The notes beneath the pieces were generated by a model. It did not search any database. It was not told the DNA's origin and saw nothing but the letters and a program-made list of their open reading frames with translations. This document shows positions 49,674 to 59,563 of a DNA stretch of 64,000 bases, one piece after another. Both the position numbers and the translations under genes were made by a program. The DNA is from Photobacterium damselae (GTDB lineage Bacteria > Pseudomonadota > Gammaproteobacteria > Enterobacterales > Vibrionaceae), in contig NZ_PYOG01000021.1 in the NCBI RefSeq assembly GCF_003026815.1, forward strand, positions 1-64,000, given 5' to 3'. Every line of letters begins with the position of its first letter. Positions within the stretch are counted from its first letter, which is position 1.

Positions 49674-51491
49674 ATGGCACAACACGAATTTCATATTGTT
49701 CATCGCATTCGTACTCAAATTGAGCGTCTAAGTGATCGTGTTGCTCTACGTCATCAAGTTGATGGGGAGTGGCAAGATACAACTTGGCAGTCATTTGGTG
49801 AGCAAATTCATCAGTTAGCACAGGCAATGCTAACCAAAGGCTTAAATATTCAAGATAAAGTGGCAATCTTTTCCAACAATATGCCTCGTTGGACAATCGC
49901 CGATTTTGCGACTTTATATAACCGCTGTGTTACGGTTCCTATCTATCCAACCAATACGGCTCAACAATCGGCTTATATCTTAAATGACTCGGATGCTCGT
50001 ATTTTATTTGTAGGTGAACAACCTCAGATGAATGCAGCAATGGAGCTGATTGAGCAATGCCCTCAGCTGGAATATGTTGTTGCGATGAGTGACGACATTG
50101 AGCTGCCAGAGCATGAGAAGGTTTTCTCTTTTGCAGATTTTGTCGCACAGCGAGATGATACAGTTGAAGCTGAGTTACAAAATCGTCTATCTGCTCTTGC
50201 GATGGATGACCTACTGACTCTGATTTATACCTCTGGTACAACAGGTACGCCAAAAGGGGTTATGCTAGATTACTCGAATATTGCTTCTCAGATAGAGGCT
50301 CATGATCAGCGTTTAGCATTAGATGAAGGCGATTCATCCCTGTGTTTCTTACCACTTTCTCATGTGTTTGAGCGTGCATGGACTTTTTATGTGTTCCATC
50401 GCGGAGTGGTTAACTGCTACCTTTCTGATACCAATAAAGTTCGTGAAGCTTTGGTTGAGGTAAAACCAAACTATATGTCGGCGGTTCCTCGTGTTTACGA
50501 GAAAATTTATTCAGCCGTACATGACAAAGTTTCTAAAGCACCATTTCACCGTAAGTTAATCTTTACTTGGGCTGTGAATATGGGCGCTCGAATGGCAGTT
50601 GCTCGTCAAAATTGTACTGAGCCATCATGGTTGCTGCGTAAGAGCCATGCATTAGCTGATAAAATGGTGTTGTCTAAATTACGTGAAGTATTAGGTGGCA
50701 ATATTAAATTTATGCCAGCAGGCGGTGCTAAGCTTGATGCTACTATCGGTCGTTTCTTCCACGCAATTGGTATCAATGTCAAATTAGGTTATGGCATGAC
50801 AGAAACGACGGCGACGGTATCGTGTTGGGATGATAAGTGTTTCAATCCTGATTCGATCGGTATGCCAATGCCGGGTGCTGAAGTGAAGATTGGTGATGAT
50901 AATGAGATTTTAGTTCGTGGTCCAATGGTGATGCGCGGCTATTATAAAATGCCTGAAGAGACCGCGAATAACTTCACTGAAGATGGCTTCTTAAAAACTG
51001 GCGATGCGGGTCATTTTGATGAACAAGGTAATTTGTTTATTACTGATCGTATCAAAGAGTTGATGAAAACATCTGGTGGTAAATATATCGCACCACAGGT
51101 TATTGAAGGGGCGATTGGTAAAGATCACTTTATTGAGCAAATTGCAGTTGTTGCCGATACTCGCAAGTTTGTATCCGCTCTGATTGTGCCATGCTTTGAA
51201 ACATTAGAAGAACACGCACGCGAGCTAAACATAAAATATCAAGACCGTTTAGAGTTGGTAAAAAATAGCCAAATCGTGGAATTGATTGAAAAGCGAGTGG
51301 CTGATCTACAAAAAGATTTAGCGCGTTTTGAACAAGTGAAGAAATTTACCTTGTTACCAAAAGCATTCTCTATGGATCATGGTGAGCTAACTCCAACGCA
51401 AAAACTGCGTCGTAAAGTAATTCAAGATCGCTACCATCAAGAAATTGAGCGTATGTACGAAGAGAGTCACAAAAAAGCCTCTCACGATTAA
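49674..51491 (+). CDS. Long-chain fatty-acid--CoA ligase (AMP-forming, FAA1-like)
   Basis: A 605-residue ANL-superfamily enzyme. The AMP-binding signature [14 protein letters not shown] is at 185-198; [17 protein letters not shown], the [19 protein letters not shown] hinge and [10 protein letters not shown] near the C-terminus (catalytic Lys) are present. It activates fatty acids to acyl-CoA. It resembles the longer COG1022 group rather than E. coli FadD (561 aa). It lies between leuO and ilvI with its own terminator, so it is probably a separate unit. Confidence 0.9.
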   Translation: MAQHEFHIVHRIRTQIERLSDRVALRHQVDGEWQDTTWQSFGEQIHQLAQAMLTKGLNIQDKVAIFSNNMPRWTIADFATLYNRCVTVPIYPTNTAQQSAYILNDSDARILFVGEQPQMNAAMELIEQCPQLEYVVAMSDDIELPEHEKVFSFADFVAQRDDTVEAELQNRLSALAMDDLLTLIYTSGTTGTPKGVMLDYSNIASQIEAHDQRLALDEGDSSLCFLPLSHVFERAWTFYVFHRGVVNCYLSDTNKVREALVEVKPNYMSAVPRVYEKIYSAVHDKVSKAPFHRKLIFTWAVNMGARMAVARQNCTEPSWLLRKSHALADKMVLSKLREVLGGNIKFMPAGGAKLDATIGRFFHAIGINVKLGYGMTETTATVSCWDDKCFNPDSIGMPMPGAEVKIGDDNEILVRGPMVMRGYYKMPEETANNFTEDGFLKTGDAGHFDEQGNLFITDRIKELMKTSGGKYIAPQVIEGAIGKDHFIEQIAVVADTRKFVSALIVPCFETLEEHARELNIKYQDRLELVKNSQIVELIEKRVADLQKDLARFEQVKKFTLLPKAFSMDHGELTPTQKLRRKVIQDRYHQEIERMYEESHKKASHD

Positions 51492-51497
51492 TACTCC

Positions 51498-51530
51498 AAA
51501 GGGATCTCATCGAGATCCCTTTAGTTTTTT
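51498..51530 (+). terminator. Acyl-CoA ligase terminator
   Basis: AAAGGGATCTC pairs with GAGATCCCTTT and is followed by AGTTTTTT, just after the stop codon. Confidence 0.9.
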
Positions 51531-51870
51531 ATATCCTCCGATCTGTATCCATTGGCTGATCTTCTCGTTATATCTGCAATATCCCCACATTTTTTATCTG
51601 TATATTGTTTAACCAAAGAATATTTGTGTTAACTCATGTTACGCTATGGATCTTTTAGTTGAAAAAACGTTAAAGTTTCCAAAGGCCATTAGTTCAGTTA
51701 TGACTGCAACTAATGAACATAGCATTTATCTTTAGGCTAAAAATAAGCCCTAACTATGTTATCGACCTGTATAGCTTTGTTCTTTGAGTTTAACTCTCCT
51801 GTTTGGATGGCGAACCACCGACAGCCTTCGACGCTATATAGCTAGATATCATTCTATTCGGAGGCAAAAT
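51531..51870 (+). promoter_or_regulatory. ilvIH leader region
   Basis: 340 bp before ilvI without a clear gene. A 29-codon frame at 51756-51845 lacks a Shine-Dalgarno and a run of Ile, Val or Leu codons, and no terminator hairpin follows, so I do not see classical attenuation. Lrp control, as in E. coli ilvIH, is possible from family knowledge. Confidence 0.4.
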
Positions 51871-53595
51871 ATGGAAATGTTGTCCGGTGCCGATATGGTT
51901 GTGCGTTCAATGATCGACCAAGGAGTGAAACACATCTTCGGCTACCCTGGTGGTTCAGTGCTTGATATTTACGATGCTCTACATGAAAAAAGCGATATTG
52001 AGCATGTCTTGGTCCGTCATGAACAAGCCGCTGTTCATATGGCAGATGGCTACGCACGAGCAACTGGTGAGGTTGGCGTTGTGCTTGTGACATCAGGACC
52101 TGGGGCTACCAATGCCATCACAGGGATTGCAACGGCTTATATGGATTCGATCCCGATGGTCGTGCTCTCAGGTCAGGTAATGAGTAGCTTGATTGGCAAT
52201 GATGCTTTTCAAGAGTGTGATATGGTGGGAATTTCTCGACCTGTTGTTAAACACAGCTTTTTAGTTACCAAGCCTGAAGATATTCCGACCATAATCAAAA
52301 AGGCATTTTATCTTGCAGCAACGGGACGCCCGGGGCCTGTTGTGGTTGATATTCCGAAAGATATGCTCAATCCACAAGAGCGTTATCCGTATCATTATCC
52401 TGAAACTATTGCACTGCGCTCGTATAATCCAACAACGAATGGCCATAAAGGGCAAATTAAGCGAGGACTTAAAGCCTTGCTTGCCGCTAAACGTCCGGCT
52501 CTTTATGTTGGTGGCGGGGCCATTATGTCTGGTTGTTCTGCGCAATTATTGGAACTGGCAGAGAGGCTCAATCTTCCCGTTGTTAGTACGTTAATGGGAC
52601 TTGGAGCATTTCCTGGCGATCATCCAAACAGTGTCGGAATGCTTGGTATGCATGGTACCTATGAAGCCAATATGACCATGCACAACTCAGATTTAATTTT
52701 TGGTGTTGGGGTTCGCTTTGATGATCGAACCACAAATAATCTCGCTAAATACTGTCCTAATGCCACGATCCTTCATATTGATATTGACCCATCTTCAATT
52801 TCCAAAACGGTTAATGCTGATATTCCTATCGTAGGTTCGGCTGATGTAGTTTTAGAACTGATGCTAAAACTGCTCAATGAACAACAAGAAACAAATGATG
52901 GGGCAGAATTGGATCGTTGGTGGCACGACATTCAAGGCTGGCGGGATCGTCAATGTTTGCAGTATGAGACTAATAGTGATCGTATTAAGCCGCAGCAAGT
53001 TATTGAATCGTTATATCAATTAACTCAAGGCAATGCTTATGTTGCCTCCGATGTTGGTCAGCATCAGATGTTTGCTGCACTTTATTATCCCTTTGCAAAA
53101 CCACGTCGTTGGATTAACTCTGGTGGGCTTGGCACCATGGGCTTTGGTTTACCAGCCGCTATGGGGGTTAAGTTTGCTTTACCCGAGGAAGAGGTGATCT
53201 GTGTAACGGGTGATGGCAGTATACAGATGAATATTCAAGAGCTATCAACCGCGCTGCAATATGATATACCCGTTAAGATTGTTAACCTAAACAATCGGTT
53301 CTTAGGCATGGTAAAACAGTGGCAAGATATGATTTATCAAGGTCGACATTCTCACTCTTATATGGACTCTGTTCCTGACTTTGCCGCTATTGCTGAAGCT
53401 TATGGTCACGTTGGCGTACGCATTACAGATCCTAAGACGCTAGATAGTCAGCTAAAAGAGGCGTTAGCGCTAAAAGATAAATTAGTGTTTATTGATATCA
53501 GCGTCGATGAAACTGAACATGTCTATCCGATGTTGGTGCGTGGTGGGGCGATGAATGAAATGTGGCTGAGTAAAACGGAGAAAACCGATGCGTAG
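51871..53595 (+). CDS. ilvI: Acetolactate synthase III large subunit IlvI
   Basis: A 574-residue ThDP- and FAD-dependent enzyme making acetolactate for valine/leucine and acetohydroxybutyrate for isoleucine. The N-terminal [17 protein letters not shown] holds the catalytic Glu; [15 protein letters not shown] to NLNN is the ThDP-binding motif. GGAGG lies 8 bp before the ATG at 51871; an in-frame extension to 51784 has no conserved residues. It overlaps ilvH by 8 bp. Confidence 0.96.
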   Translation: MEMLSGADMVVRSMIDQGVKHIFGYPGGSVLDIYDALHEKSDIEHVLVRHEQAAVHMADGYARATGEVGVVLVTSGPGATNAITGIATAYMDSIPMVVLSGQVMSSLIGNDAFQECDMVGISRPVVKHSFLVTKPEDIPTIIKKAFYLAATGRPGPVVVDIPKDMLNPQERYPYHYPETIALRSYNPTTNGHKGQIKRGLKALLAAKRPALYVGGGAIMSGCSAQLLELAERLNLPVVSTLMGLGAFPGDHPNSVGMLGMHGTYEANMTMHNSDLIFGVGVRFDDRTTNNLAKYCPNATILHIDIDPSSISKTVNADIPIVGSADVVLELMLKLLNEQQETNDGAELDRWWHDIQGWRDRQCLQYETNSDRIKPQQVIESLYQLTQGNAYVASDVGQHQMFAALYYPFAKPRRWINSGGLGTMGFGLPAAMGVKFALPEEEVICVTGDGSIQMNIQELSTALQYDIPVKIVNLNNRFLGMVKQWQDMIYQGRHSHSYMDSVPDFAAIAEAYGHVGVRITDPKTLDSQLKEALALKDKLVFIDISVDETEHVYPMLVRGGAMNEMWLSKTEKTDA

Positions 53596-54085
53596 AGTAA
53601 TATCAGTTTTATTAGAAAACCAACCGGGGGCATTATCTCGAGTGGTTGGCCTGTTTTCTCAGCGTGGTTATAACATTGAATCGTTAACTGTAGCGCCAAC
53701 AGATGACCCAACGCTATCTCGACTTAATATCACAACTCATGTGAAAGACGAATCGGCCTATGAGCAAATAGAGAAACAACTGCATAAGTTAATTGATACG
53801 CTGAAGGTGTGTAATATTTGCGAATCTGACTATATTGAGCGGGAGATCATTCTTGTTAAAGTGAAAGCAAGTGGTTTTGCTCGTGCTGAAGTAAAACGCA
53901 CTGCAGATATTTTTCGAGGTCAGATAGTGGATGTGACTAGCTCTATCTATACGATTCAATTAACAGGATCAGGGGATAAGCTTGATGCTTTCATTGCTGC
54001 TCTTGGTGAAGCTACAGATATTATAGAGGTGGCTCGTAGTGGTGTTGTGGGTATTGCTCGGGGTGAGCGAGCGTTAAGAGCTTAA
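53588..54085 (+). CDS. ilvH: Acetolactate synthase III regulatory subunit IlvH
   Basis: 165 residues: an N-terminal ACT domain ([35 protein letters not shown] region) and a C-terminal small-subunit domain. It confers valine feedback inhibition on IlvI. It starts inside the ilvI 3' end (8-bp overlap), so translation is coupled. The length matches E. coli IlvH (163). Confidence 0.97.
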   Translation: MRRVISVLLENQPGALSRVVGLFSQRGYNIESLTVAPTDDPTLSRLNITTHVKDESAYEQIEKQLHKLIDTLKVCNICESDYIEREIILVKVKASGFARAEVKRTADIFRGQIVDVTSSIYTIQLTGSGDKLDAFIAALGEATDIIEVARSGVVGIARGERALRA

Positions 54086-54203
54086 TCATATGCGCTAGAT
54101 TTTGAACGATGAACTAGGCTAAATAAGAGGGTGCATAAACTCTTACTATGGATAGAACCGAACAATAGGGATGCAATAGTAACCCAGTCACTAGGTGATA
54201 CGA

Positions 54204-54332
54204 ATGAAGTCTTTTCTCGTACGTCTAACGACAGGAAGTCTGGTGATATTAGGATTTAAAGTCAGCGCCTTGTATTTTTTACTGGTCGTGCTGCTACTTA
54301 ATACTCATCATAAAGAACTATTTGGATGGTAA
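54204..54332 (+). CDS. Putative small membrane protein, 42 aa
   Basis: A short frame with an ATG at 54204, AGGTGA about 6 bp upstream and a TAA at 54332. The product begins MKSFLVRLTTGSLVI, is strongly hydrophobic at residues 10-33 (one membrane helix) and ends HHKELFGW. A terminator follows 31 bp later, so the frame fits between ilvH and that terminator as a possible last gene. I do not recognise a family. Chance occurrence cannot be excluded at this length. Confidence 0.55.
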   Translation: MKSFLVRLTTGSLVILGFKVSALYFLLVVLLLNTHHKELFGW

Positions 54333-54363
54333 TATCATAGGTTAATCACCTGATTGATATAAC

Positions 54364-54396
54364 AAAAAAGCTCAATCATTGATCGAGCTTTTTTTA
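54364..54396. terminator. Terminator after ilvIH/small ORF and GntR gene
   Basis: AAAAAAGCTC-ATC pairs with GAT-GAGCTTTTTT and is followed by T on both strands. It separates the ilvIH side from the convergent GntR gene. Confidence 0.9.
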
Positions 54397-54421
54397 TTCA
54401 CTTTTCTATTATAAATCGAGA

Positions 54422-55075
54422 CTACAAGAAAGGCTTGATAGTCTCTATCGCTCGCTGAAAGTGCTTATTAAGCAGACGTAGAGCTTCCTCTGTATTTCGG
54501 CTCAACACGGCTTTCATCATTGCTTCGTGCTCACCATTATCTTGGTAACGGTGTTCATAGCCACGAGATCGGCTTAGCCAAATGTGACGATAGCGCTCAA
54601 TTTGTTCGTATACTTCACGATAAAGAGCCATCATGACCGGCGAGTTACTGCCAGCCATTAAAGCCAGATGGAAATCACTGTGGCGTTGATCCCATTCATT
54701 GTAATCAATATCGGCTGCCGCTGGATTTACGCGGCTTAGTTTATGGTATGTAGTGAGAATATTGAGCTCCCAGCTCTCATCTCCATTTGCAATAGATCGA
54801 GTTAATAGTTCACGAGATAGAAGAAGATTGGTATTAAAGAGATCTTCCAGTTCTGCAATAGATACCGGAGCAACCCAACAGCCTTTTTGTGGGGCAAACT
54901 TAACATATTTCCGCCACGATAATTGTACTAAGGCTTCACGAATGGGTGAGGCTCCAACGTTATAACGTTCTTTTAAATCTGCAACGACAAGTTTTTGTCC
55001 TGGTGCTAATTCTCCAAGCAGAATATCTTGTCGTATCACCTCCATCACTTGGTTGGTCAAAGTCGGACTAGACAC
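54422..55075 (-). CDS. GntR-family transcriptional regulator with FCD domain (CsiR-like)
   Basis: 217 residues: an N-terminal GntR winged helix (1-72, with IRQDILLGELAPGQKL and PIREALVQL) and an FCD ligand domain (about 80-215) with the metal/ligand histidines of DQRHSDFHLALMAGS and GEHEAMMKAV. It resembles E. coli CsiR in several stretches (WDxRHxxFH, RYRxIWL). It starts with GTG after AGAGGAAA. No metabolic gene lies next to it, so its effector and targets are unknown. Confidence 0.85.
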   Translation of the reverse strand: MSSPTLTNQVMEVIRQDILLGELAPGQKLVVADLKERYNVGASPIREALVQLSWRKYVKFAPQKGCWVAPVSIAELEDLFNTNLLLSRELLTRSIANGDESWELNILTTYHKLSRVNPAAADIDYNEWDQRHSDFHLALMAGSNSPVMMALYREVYEQIERYRHIWLSRSRGYEHRYQDNGEHEAMMKAVLSRNTEEALRLLNKHFQRAIETIKPFL

Positions 55076-55370
55076 AAATTTCCTCTTACATGATGATCAT
55101 TGTTGTATATTTTATGTTGTCGCTATTGATGATTATGCGTTCTATCCATAAGGGGTTAACTGCAACAGTGTTCTTGTTTAGGTAAAAAAACACACTATAG
55201 AGTTGTGCCTATATAGGGTAAGTTTTAATCGGCATAATTATATGATTTATTGTGCATCTATGCGATATATGGAGTAGAAAATAAGCGTTAAAACTTAGTG
55301 TTTGTTACTGATAGGATTGTCAAATAGTGGGCGTTTTATAGAACATAAAAGGTTTTATGAGAGTAAAAAT
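55076..55370. other. GntR gene upstream region, no gene seen
   Basis: About 295 bp of AT-rich DNA between the GntR gene and the pykF terminator. It should contain the GntR promoter. TGATGATCATTG near 55090 is a short palindrome that could be an operator, but support is weak. No credible ORF. Confidence 0.35.
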
Positions 55371-55399
55371 AAAAAAGGAGCACAATGTGCTCCTTTTTT
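55371..55399 (-). terminator. pykF terminator
   Basis: AAAAAAGGAGCAC pairs with GTGCTCCTTTTTT around AAT; T runs lie on both sides. It follows the pykF stop on the minus strand. Confidence 0.92.
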
Positions 55400-55419
55400 C
55401 ATGCTATACCTGTACCGAA

Positions 55420-56832
55420 TTATAGTACGTGTACAGATGCAGTATTTGTAGTGCCTGATGGTACTAGAGCACCAGAAACCATAACTACGATATCGCCTTT
55501 AGCGCCAAGACCAGTTTCTAGAGCAAGTTCTTTACCACGTGCGTAGAAAGTATCTGTGCTTTCGATTGAATCAACGATAACTGGAGTCACGCCTTTGCTT
55601 AGACATAGCTGAGCTGCTGTCTTAGTGTTAGTTGTGATCGCTAGGATACGTGCAGTTGGGAAGTACTTACGGATAGAACGAGCTGATTTACCCGCTTCAG
55701 TAGCAACAACGATTAGAGGTGCTGCTAGTTTTTCTGCTGTATCAACTGCGCCTTTACATACTGCTTCAGTGATGCGTAGACGAGGGCTGTCTAGGCGAGA
55801 ACCTAGCTCAGCTTTAAGTGCTTTATCTGTACGAGAACAGATTTGCGCCATGATAGATACTGCTTCGATAGGGTACTTACCTTTTGCAGTTTCACCAGAA
55901 AGCATTACTGCGTCAGTACCATCCATGATTGCGTTTGCAACGTCACCCGCTTCTGCGCGAGTTGGACGTGGGTTCTTAATCATAGAATCAAGCATTTGAG
56001 TTGCAGTGATAACTACTTTACGAGCGCGGTTACACTTCTCAATCATCATCTTCTGAGCGAAGATAACTTCTTCAACTGGAATTTCAACACCTAGGTCACC
56101 ACGAGCAACCATGATACCGTCAGATAGCTCTAGAATTTCGTCGAAGTTATCAACGCCTTCTTGGTTTTCAATCTTAGAGATGATCTGGATGTTTTCGCCG
56201 CCATTTGCGTTTAGAAGCTCACGGATTTCGCGAACGTCGTCTGCTTTACGGATGAAAGATGCAGCAACGAAATCAACGCCTTGCTCACAACCAAACTTAA
56301 GGTCTGCTTTATCTTTTTCAGCAAGAGCTGGTAGGTTTACAGATACGCCTGGTAAGTTAACACCTTTGTTTTCACCTAGGTCACCGTTGTTAAGTACAGT
56401 ACACTTAACTTCAGTTTCAGTTGTTTCGATAACTTCCATTTCAATTAGGCCGTCATCAACTAGGATAGTGTTACCTTTGTTTAGGTCTTTAGCAAAACCT
56501 GGGTAAGTTACTGCTACACGATCTTTGTTACCAACAACTGAAGTGTCAGTAGTGAAAGTGAACTCTTGACCTGCAACTAGAGCAACGTCTTCGCCGTTTT
56601 CTAGTTTGATAGTACGAATTTCAGGACCTTTAGTGTCTAGAAGAATCGCAAGTTGTTTACCTGTGTTTTTCATCACTTCACGAAGGTTGCTGATACGACG
56701 ACCATGCTCTTCGAAATCACCGTGAGAAAAGTTTAGGCGCATTACGTTCATACCAGCGTCAGCTAGTTTAGTAAGCACTTCTACAGATTCAGTTTTAGGT
56801 CCAATCGTACATACGATCTTGGTCTTTTTCAT
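55420..56832 (-). CDS. pykF: Pyruvate kinase I
   Basis: A 470-residue glycolytic enzyme converting PEP and ADP to pyruvate and [29 protein letters not shown], the signature [18 protein letters not shown] and [10 protein letters not shown] are intact; the C-terminal effector domain (about 345-470) fits the fructose-1,6-bisphosphate-activated type I enzyme. The ATG at 56832 is chosen by family alignment, with GGAGAG about 10 bp upstream. The length equals E. coli PykF. Confidence 0.96.
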   Translation of the reverse strand: MKKTKIVCTIGPKTESVEVLTKLADAGMNVMRLNFSHGDFEEHGRRISNLREVMKNTGKQLAILLDTKGPEIRTIKLENGEDVALVAGQEFTFTTDTSVVGNKDRVAVTYPGFAKDLNKGNTILVDDGLIEMEVIETTETEVKCTVLNNGDLGENKGVNLPGVSVNLPALAEKDKADLKFGCEQGVDFVAASFIRKADDVREIRELLNANGGENIQIISKIENQEGVDNFDEILELSDGIMVARGDLGVEIPVEEVIFAQKMMIEKCNRARKVVITATQMLDSMIKNPRPTRAEAGDVANAIMDGTDAVMLSGETAKGKYPIEAVSIMAQICSRTDKALKAELGSRLDSPRLRITEAVCKGAVDTAEKLAAPLIVVATEAGKSARSIRKYFPTARILAITTNTKTAAQLCLSKGVTPVIVDSIESTDTFYARGKELALETGLGAKGDIVVMVSGALVPSGTTNTASVHVL

Positions 56833-57323
56833 TGAGGATTCTCTCCAGACGAACTTTTTACCCAAGGGAAATTTAACCCCAGTGTTATACAGTAAAAATG
56901 TGAACCAATGATGTTGAAACTTACCAATAAAGTGAGATTCTGATCATAATTTCACAAAATTTATGTATTACTGGGTGTAATAATACCAATTCAATCGCAA
57001 AAACATTGCTTTAGCAAAACGTGTTCTCGCTTTGATAAAGCTCATGAATCTAATTTATAACCGAGTTGTTATTGCTTTGTGACAAGAGCCACTGTGTCAG
57101 CTATTCATTACTCACTTTTTACGGTGCTGGATTATAGCAGACTTCATTTCGCTAAGCACTATGTGATATTGATCAAATTTTTAAGCTGAAAATGTGACGT
57201 AAAGATGGGAATTATGTAGCAAAACCAAAAGAAAGTTTTGTTTTTCATCAATAGATTGGCAAATATCTCAGTTTTTTATTAGTTCGTTAGAGTAAATTGT
57301 GAGATTTATGGTGGGCTAGAACG
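56833..57323. promoter_or_regulatory. pykF upstream region
   Basis: About 490 bp without a credible gene between pykF and the tRNA-Ile2 terminator. It is AT-rich and must hold the pykF promoter. The long leader and short palindromes (such as AACACTG-type elements) gave no operator I could name with confidence. Confidence 0.35.
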
Positions 57324-57353
57324 AAAAAAGGCTACCCGAAGGTAGCCTTTTCT
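57324..57353 (-). terminator. Terminator after tRNA-Ile2
   Basis: AAGGCTACC pairs with GGTAGCCTT around CGAA; on the minus strand it is followed by TTTTTCG. It lies just beyond the 3' end of the tRNA. Confidence 0.85.
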
Positions 57354-57359
57354 AAATTC

Positions 57360-57435
57360 TGGTGGCCCCTCCCAGACTTGAACTGGGGACCAAGCGATTA
57401 TGAGTCGCCTGCTCTAACCACTGAGCTAAGGGGCC
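57360..57435 (-). tRNA. tRNA-Ile2 (anticodon CAT, lysidine-modified), encoded CCA
   Basis: A 76-nt cloverleaf on the minus strand beginning GGCCCCTTAGCTCAGTGG and ending GGGGCCACCA, with anticodon CAT at 57402-57400. The body matches E. coli ileX/ileY almost entirely rather than initiator or elongator tRNA-Met, so the CAT anticodon is expected to be converted to lysidine-AU by TilS and to read AUA as isoleucine. It is a single tRNA with its own terminator. Confidence 0.93.
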
Positions 57436-57564
57436 AATATGCGCAAATTATAGGGGATGAGTTTGGCCTTGTCTAGCGCTTAACTCATTTATTTTGTTCG
57501 CTTTTTATTCACTTAATTAAAAATTGTAGGCTAGGGCGCAGAATGACAATTTTTAGCAGATAAT

Positions 57565-57593
57565 AAAAAAGCGAGCATAACGCTCGCTTTTTT
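57565..57593 (-). terminator. rpoD terminator
   Basis: AAAAAAGCGAGC pairs with GCTCGCTTTTTT around a five-base loop, 19 bp after the rpoD stop. Confidence 0.92.
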
Positions 57594-57611
57594 CGCATCA
57601 ACTTACAACGA

Positions 57612-59471
57612 TTACTCGTCTAGGAAGCTGCGTAATACGTCTGAACGACTTGGATGACGTAGCTTACGTAGTGCTTTCGCTTCGATCTGACGAATACGCT
57701 CACGCGTTACGTCAAACTGCTTACCAACCTCTTCAAGAGTGTGGTCGGTATTCATATCGATACCAAAGCGCATGCGAAGAACTTTTGCTTCACGAGGTGT
57801 TAGGCCTGCTAATACTTCGTTGGTTGCTGCGCGCAAGTTCGTTTGCGTTGCTGCATCCATAGGTAATTGAAGCGTTGTATCTTCAATAAAGTCACCTAGA
57901 TGTGAATCTTCATCATCACCAATTGGTGTCTCCATTGAGATTGGTTCTTTCGCAATCTTAAGTACTTTACGAATCTTATCTTCAGGCATCTGCATACGTT
58001 CTGCCAATTCTTCAGGTAGAGGTTCACGACCCATTTCCTGTAGCATTTGACGAGAAATACGATTTAGCTTGTTGATTGTCTCGATCATATGAACCGGGAT
58101 ACGAATAGTACGTGCCTGGTCTGCAATAGAACGAGTAATCGCCTGACGAATCCACCATGTTGCGTAAGTTGAGAACTTATAACCACGACGGTATTCGAAC
58201 TTATCTACTGCTTTCATCAAACCGATGTTACCTTCCTGGATCAGATCCAAGAACTGTAGACCACGGTTGGTGTATTTCTTAGCAATAGAGATTACAAGAC
58301 GTAAGTTTGCTTCAACCATCTCTTTCTTCGCACGGCGAGCCTTTGCTTCACCGATAGACATTCGACGGCTGATGTCTTTAATACGCTCAATAGAAAGACC
58401 AGTTTCTTCTTCTAGTAGGCGTAACTTAGTAGAACAACGACGAAGTTCTTCTTCATAAGTTTTTAAGCGCTCAGCGTAAGGCTTACCTGAGTTAAGAGCT
58501 TCATCGATCCACTCAGAGCTAGCTTCGTTGCCTGCAAAGAGGTTGATAAAGGTTTTCTTAGGCATTTTAGAGTTATCAACACACATACGCATAATGAGAC
58601 GTTCATTAGTACGAACTCTGTCCATTGAATCGCGTAGTGAGCCAATTAACTTATCAAACTGCTTTGGTACTAAGCGGAACTGCTTGAAGATCTCAGAAAG
58701 CTCATCAACAGCAAGTTCAGCAGTAGGGTGATTACGGCCATGCGTATCAATAGCTAATGCCATTTTTTCGTATGACTGACGTAGCTCGGTGAATTTCTCA
58801 CGTGCAACTTCAGGATCGATGTTGTTGTCATCGCTGTCGTCGCTGCTGTCACCATCTTCGTCTTCATCTTCGTCTTCATCAAGGTCACGATCTTCATCTT
58901 CAAGATCTGATTCACTTAATTCTGAACCGATATGAGTTGCCGTTGGTGCTGCTGTTTCCTCTTCATTAGGATCAACAAAACCAGAAATAATGTCGGTTAG
59001 ACGTAGCTCATCTGCTTCAACTTTATCGAACATGTCAAGAAGTTGAGAGATAGCTTTTGGATATTCAGCAACAGAACATTGAACTTGGTTAATACCATCT
59101 TCAATGCGTTTTGCGATATCAATTTCACCTTCACGAGTAAGTAGTTCAACAGTACCCATCTCACGCATATACATACGTACAGGGTCTGTTGTACGGCCGA
59201 TCTCGCTTTCTACGCTTGATAATGCTTGCGCCGCAGCTTCAATGGCGTCTTCATCGGCATTATCTTCTGTCATCATCAGTTCATCGGCATCAGGGGCTGT
59301 TTCTACAACCTTGATACCCATGTCGTTGATCATCTGAATAATGTCTTCAACCTGATCGGAATCGACGATGTCTTCCGGTAGGTGGTCATTTACTTCGGCG
59401 TAGGTCAGATAGCCTTGTTCTTTGCCTTTAGCGACAAGTAACTTTAGCTGTGACTGCGGATTTTGCTCCAT
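57612..59471 (-). CDS. rpoD: RNA polymerase primary sigma factor, sigma-70
   Basis: 619 residues: region 1.1 (1-80), region 1.2 (95-130), a non-conserved region with a strongly acidic stretch (186-220, mostly Asp/Glu/Ser), regions 2-3 with [38 protein letters not shown] features, and region 4 with the helix-turn-helix [22 protein letters not shown] features. It is the last gene of the rpsU-yqeY-dnaG-rpoD array; the gap to dnaG is about 90 bp. Confidence 0.98.
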   Translation of the reverse strand: MEQNPQSQLKLLVAKGKEQGYLTYAEVNDHLPEDIVDSDQVEDIIQMINDMGIKVVETAPDADELMMTEDNADEDAIEAAAQALSSVESEIGRTTDPVRMYMREMGTVELLTREGEIDIAKRIEDGINQVQCSVAEYPKAISQLLDMFDKVEADELRLTDIISGFVDPNEEETAAPTATHIGSELSESDLEDEDRDLDEDEDEDEDGDSSDDSDDNNIDPEVAREKFTELRQSYEKMALAIDTHGRNHPTAELAVDELSEIFKQFRLVPKQFDKLIGSLRDSMDRVRTNERLIMRMCVDNSKMPKKTFINLFAGNEASSEWIDEALNSGKPYAERLKTYEEELRRCSTKLRLLEEETGLSIERIKDISRRMSIGEAKARRAKKEMVEANLRLVISIAKKYTNRGLQFLDLIQEGNIGLMKAVDKFEYRRGYKFSTYATWWIRQAITRSIADQARTIRIPVHMIETINKLNRISRQMLQEMGREPLPEELAERMQMPEDKIRKVLKIAKEPISMETPIGDDEDSHLGDFIEDTTLQLPMDAATQTNLRAATNEVLAGLTPREAKVLRMRFGIDMNTDHTLEEVGKQFDVTRERIRQIEAKALRKLRHPSRSDVLRSFLDE

Positions 59472-59563
59472 AGACGATATCCAACTTCGGGTCTGAGTGA
59501 TAATTTAGTATGCAGAGATGCAAACCGTTAATTATAACAAATTTCTTAATTGTTGACTACTTA

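Noticed and set aside
51756..51845. 29-codon frame before ilvI as an attenuator leader peptide
   Set aside because: No Shine-Dalgarno, no run of branched-chain codons and no terminator or antiterminator hairpin after it.
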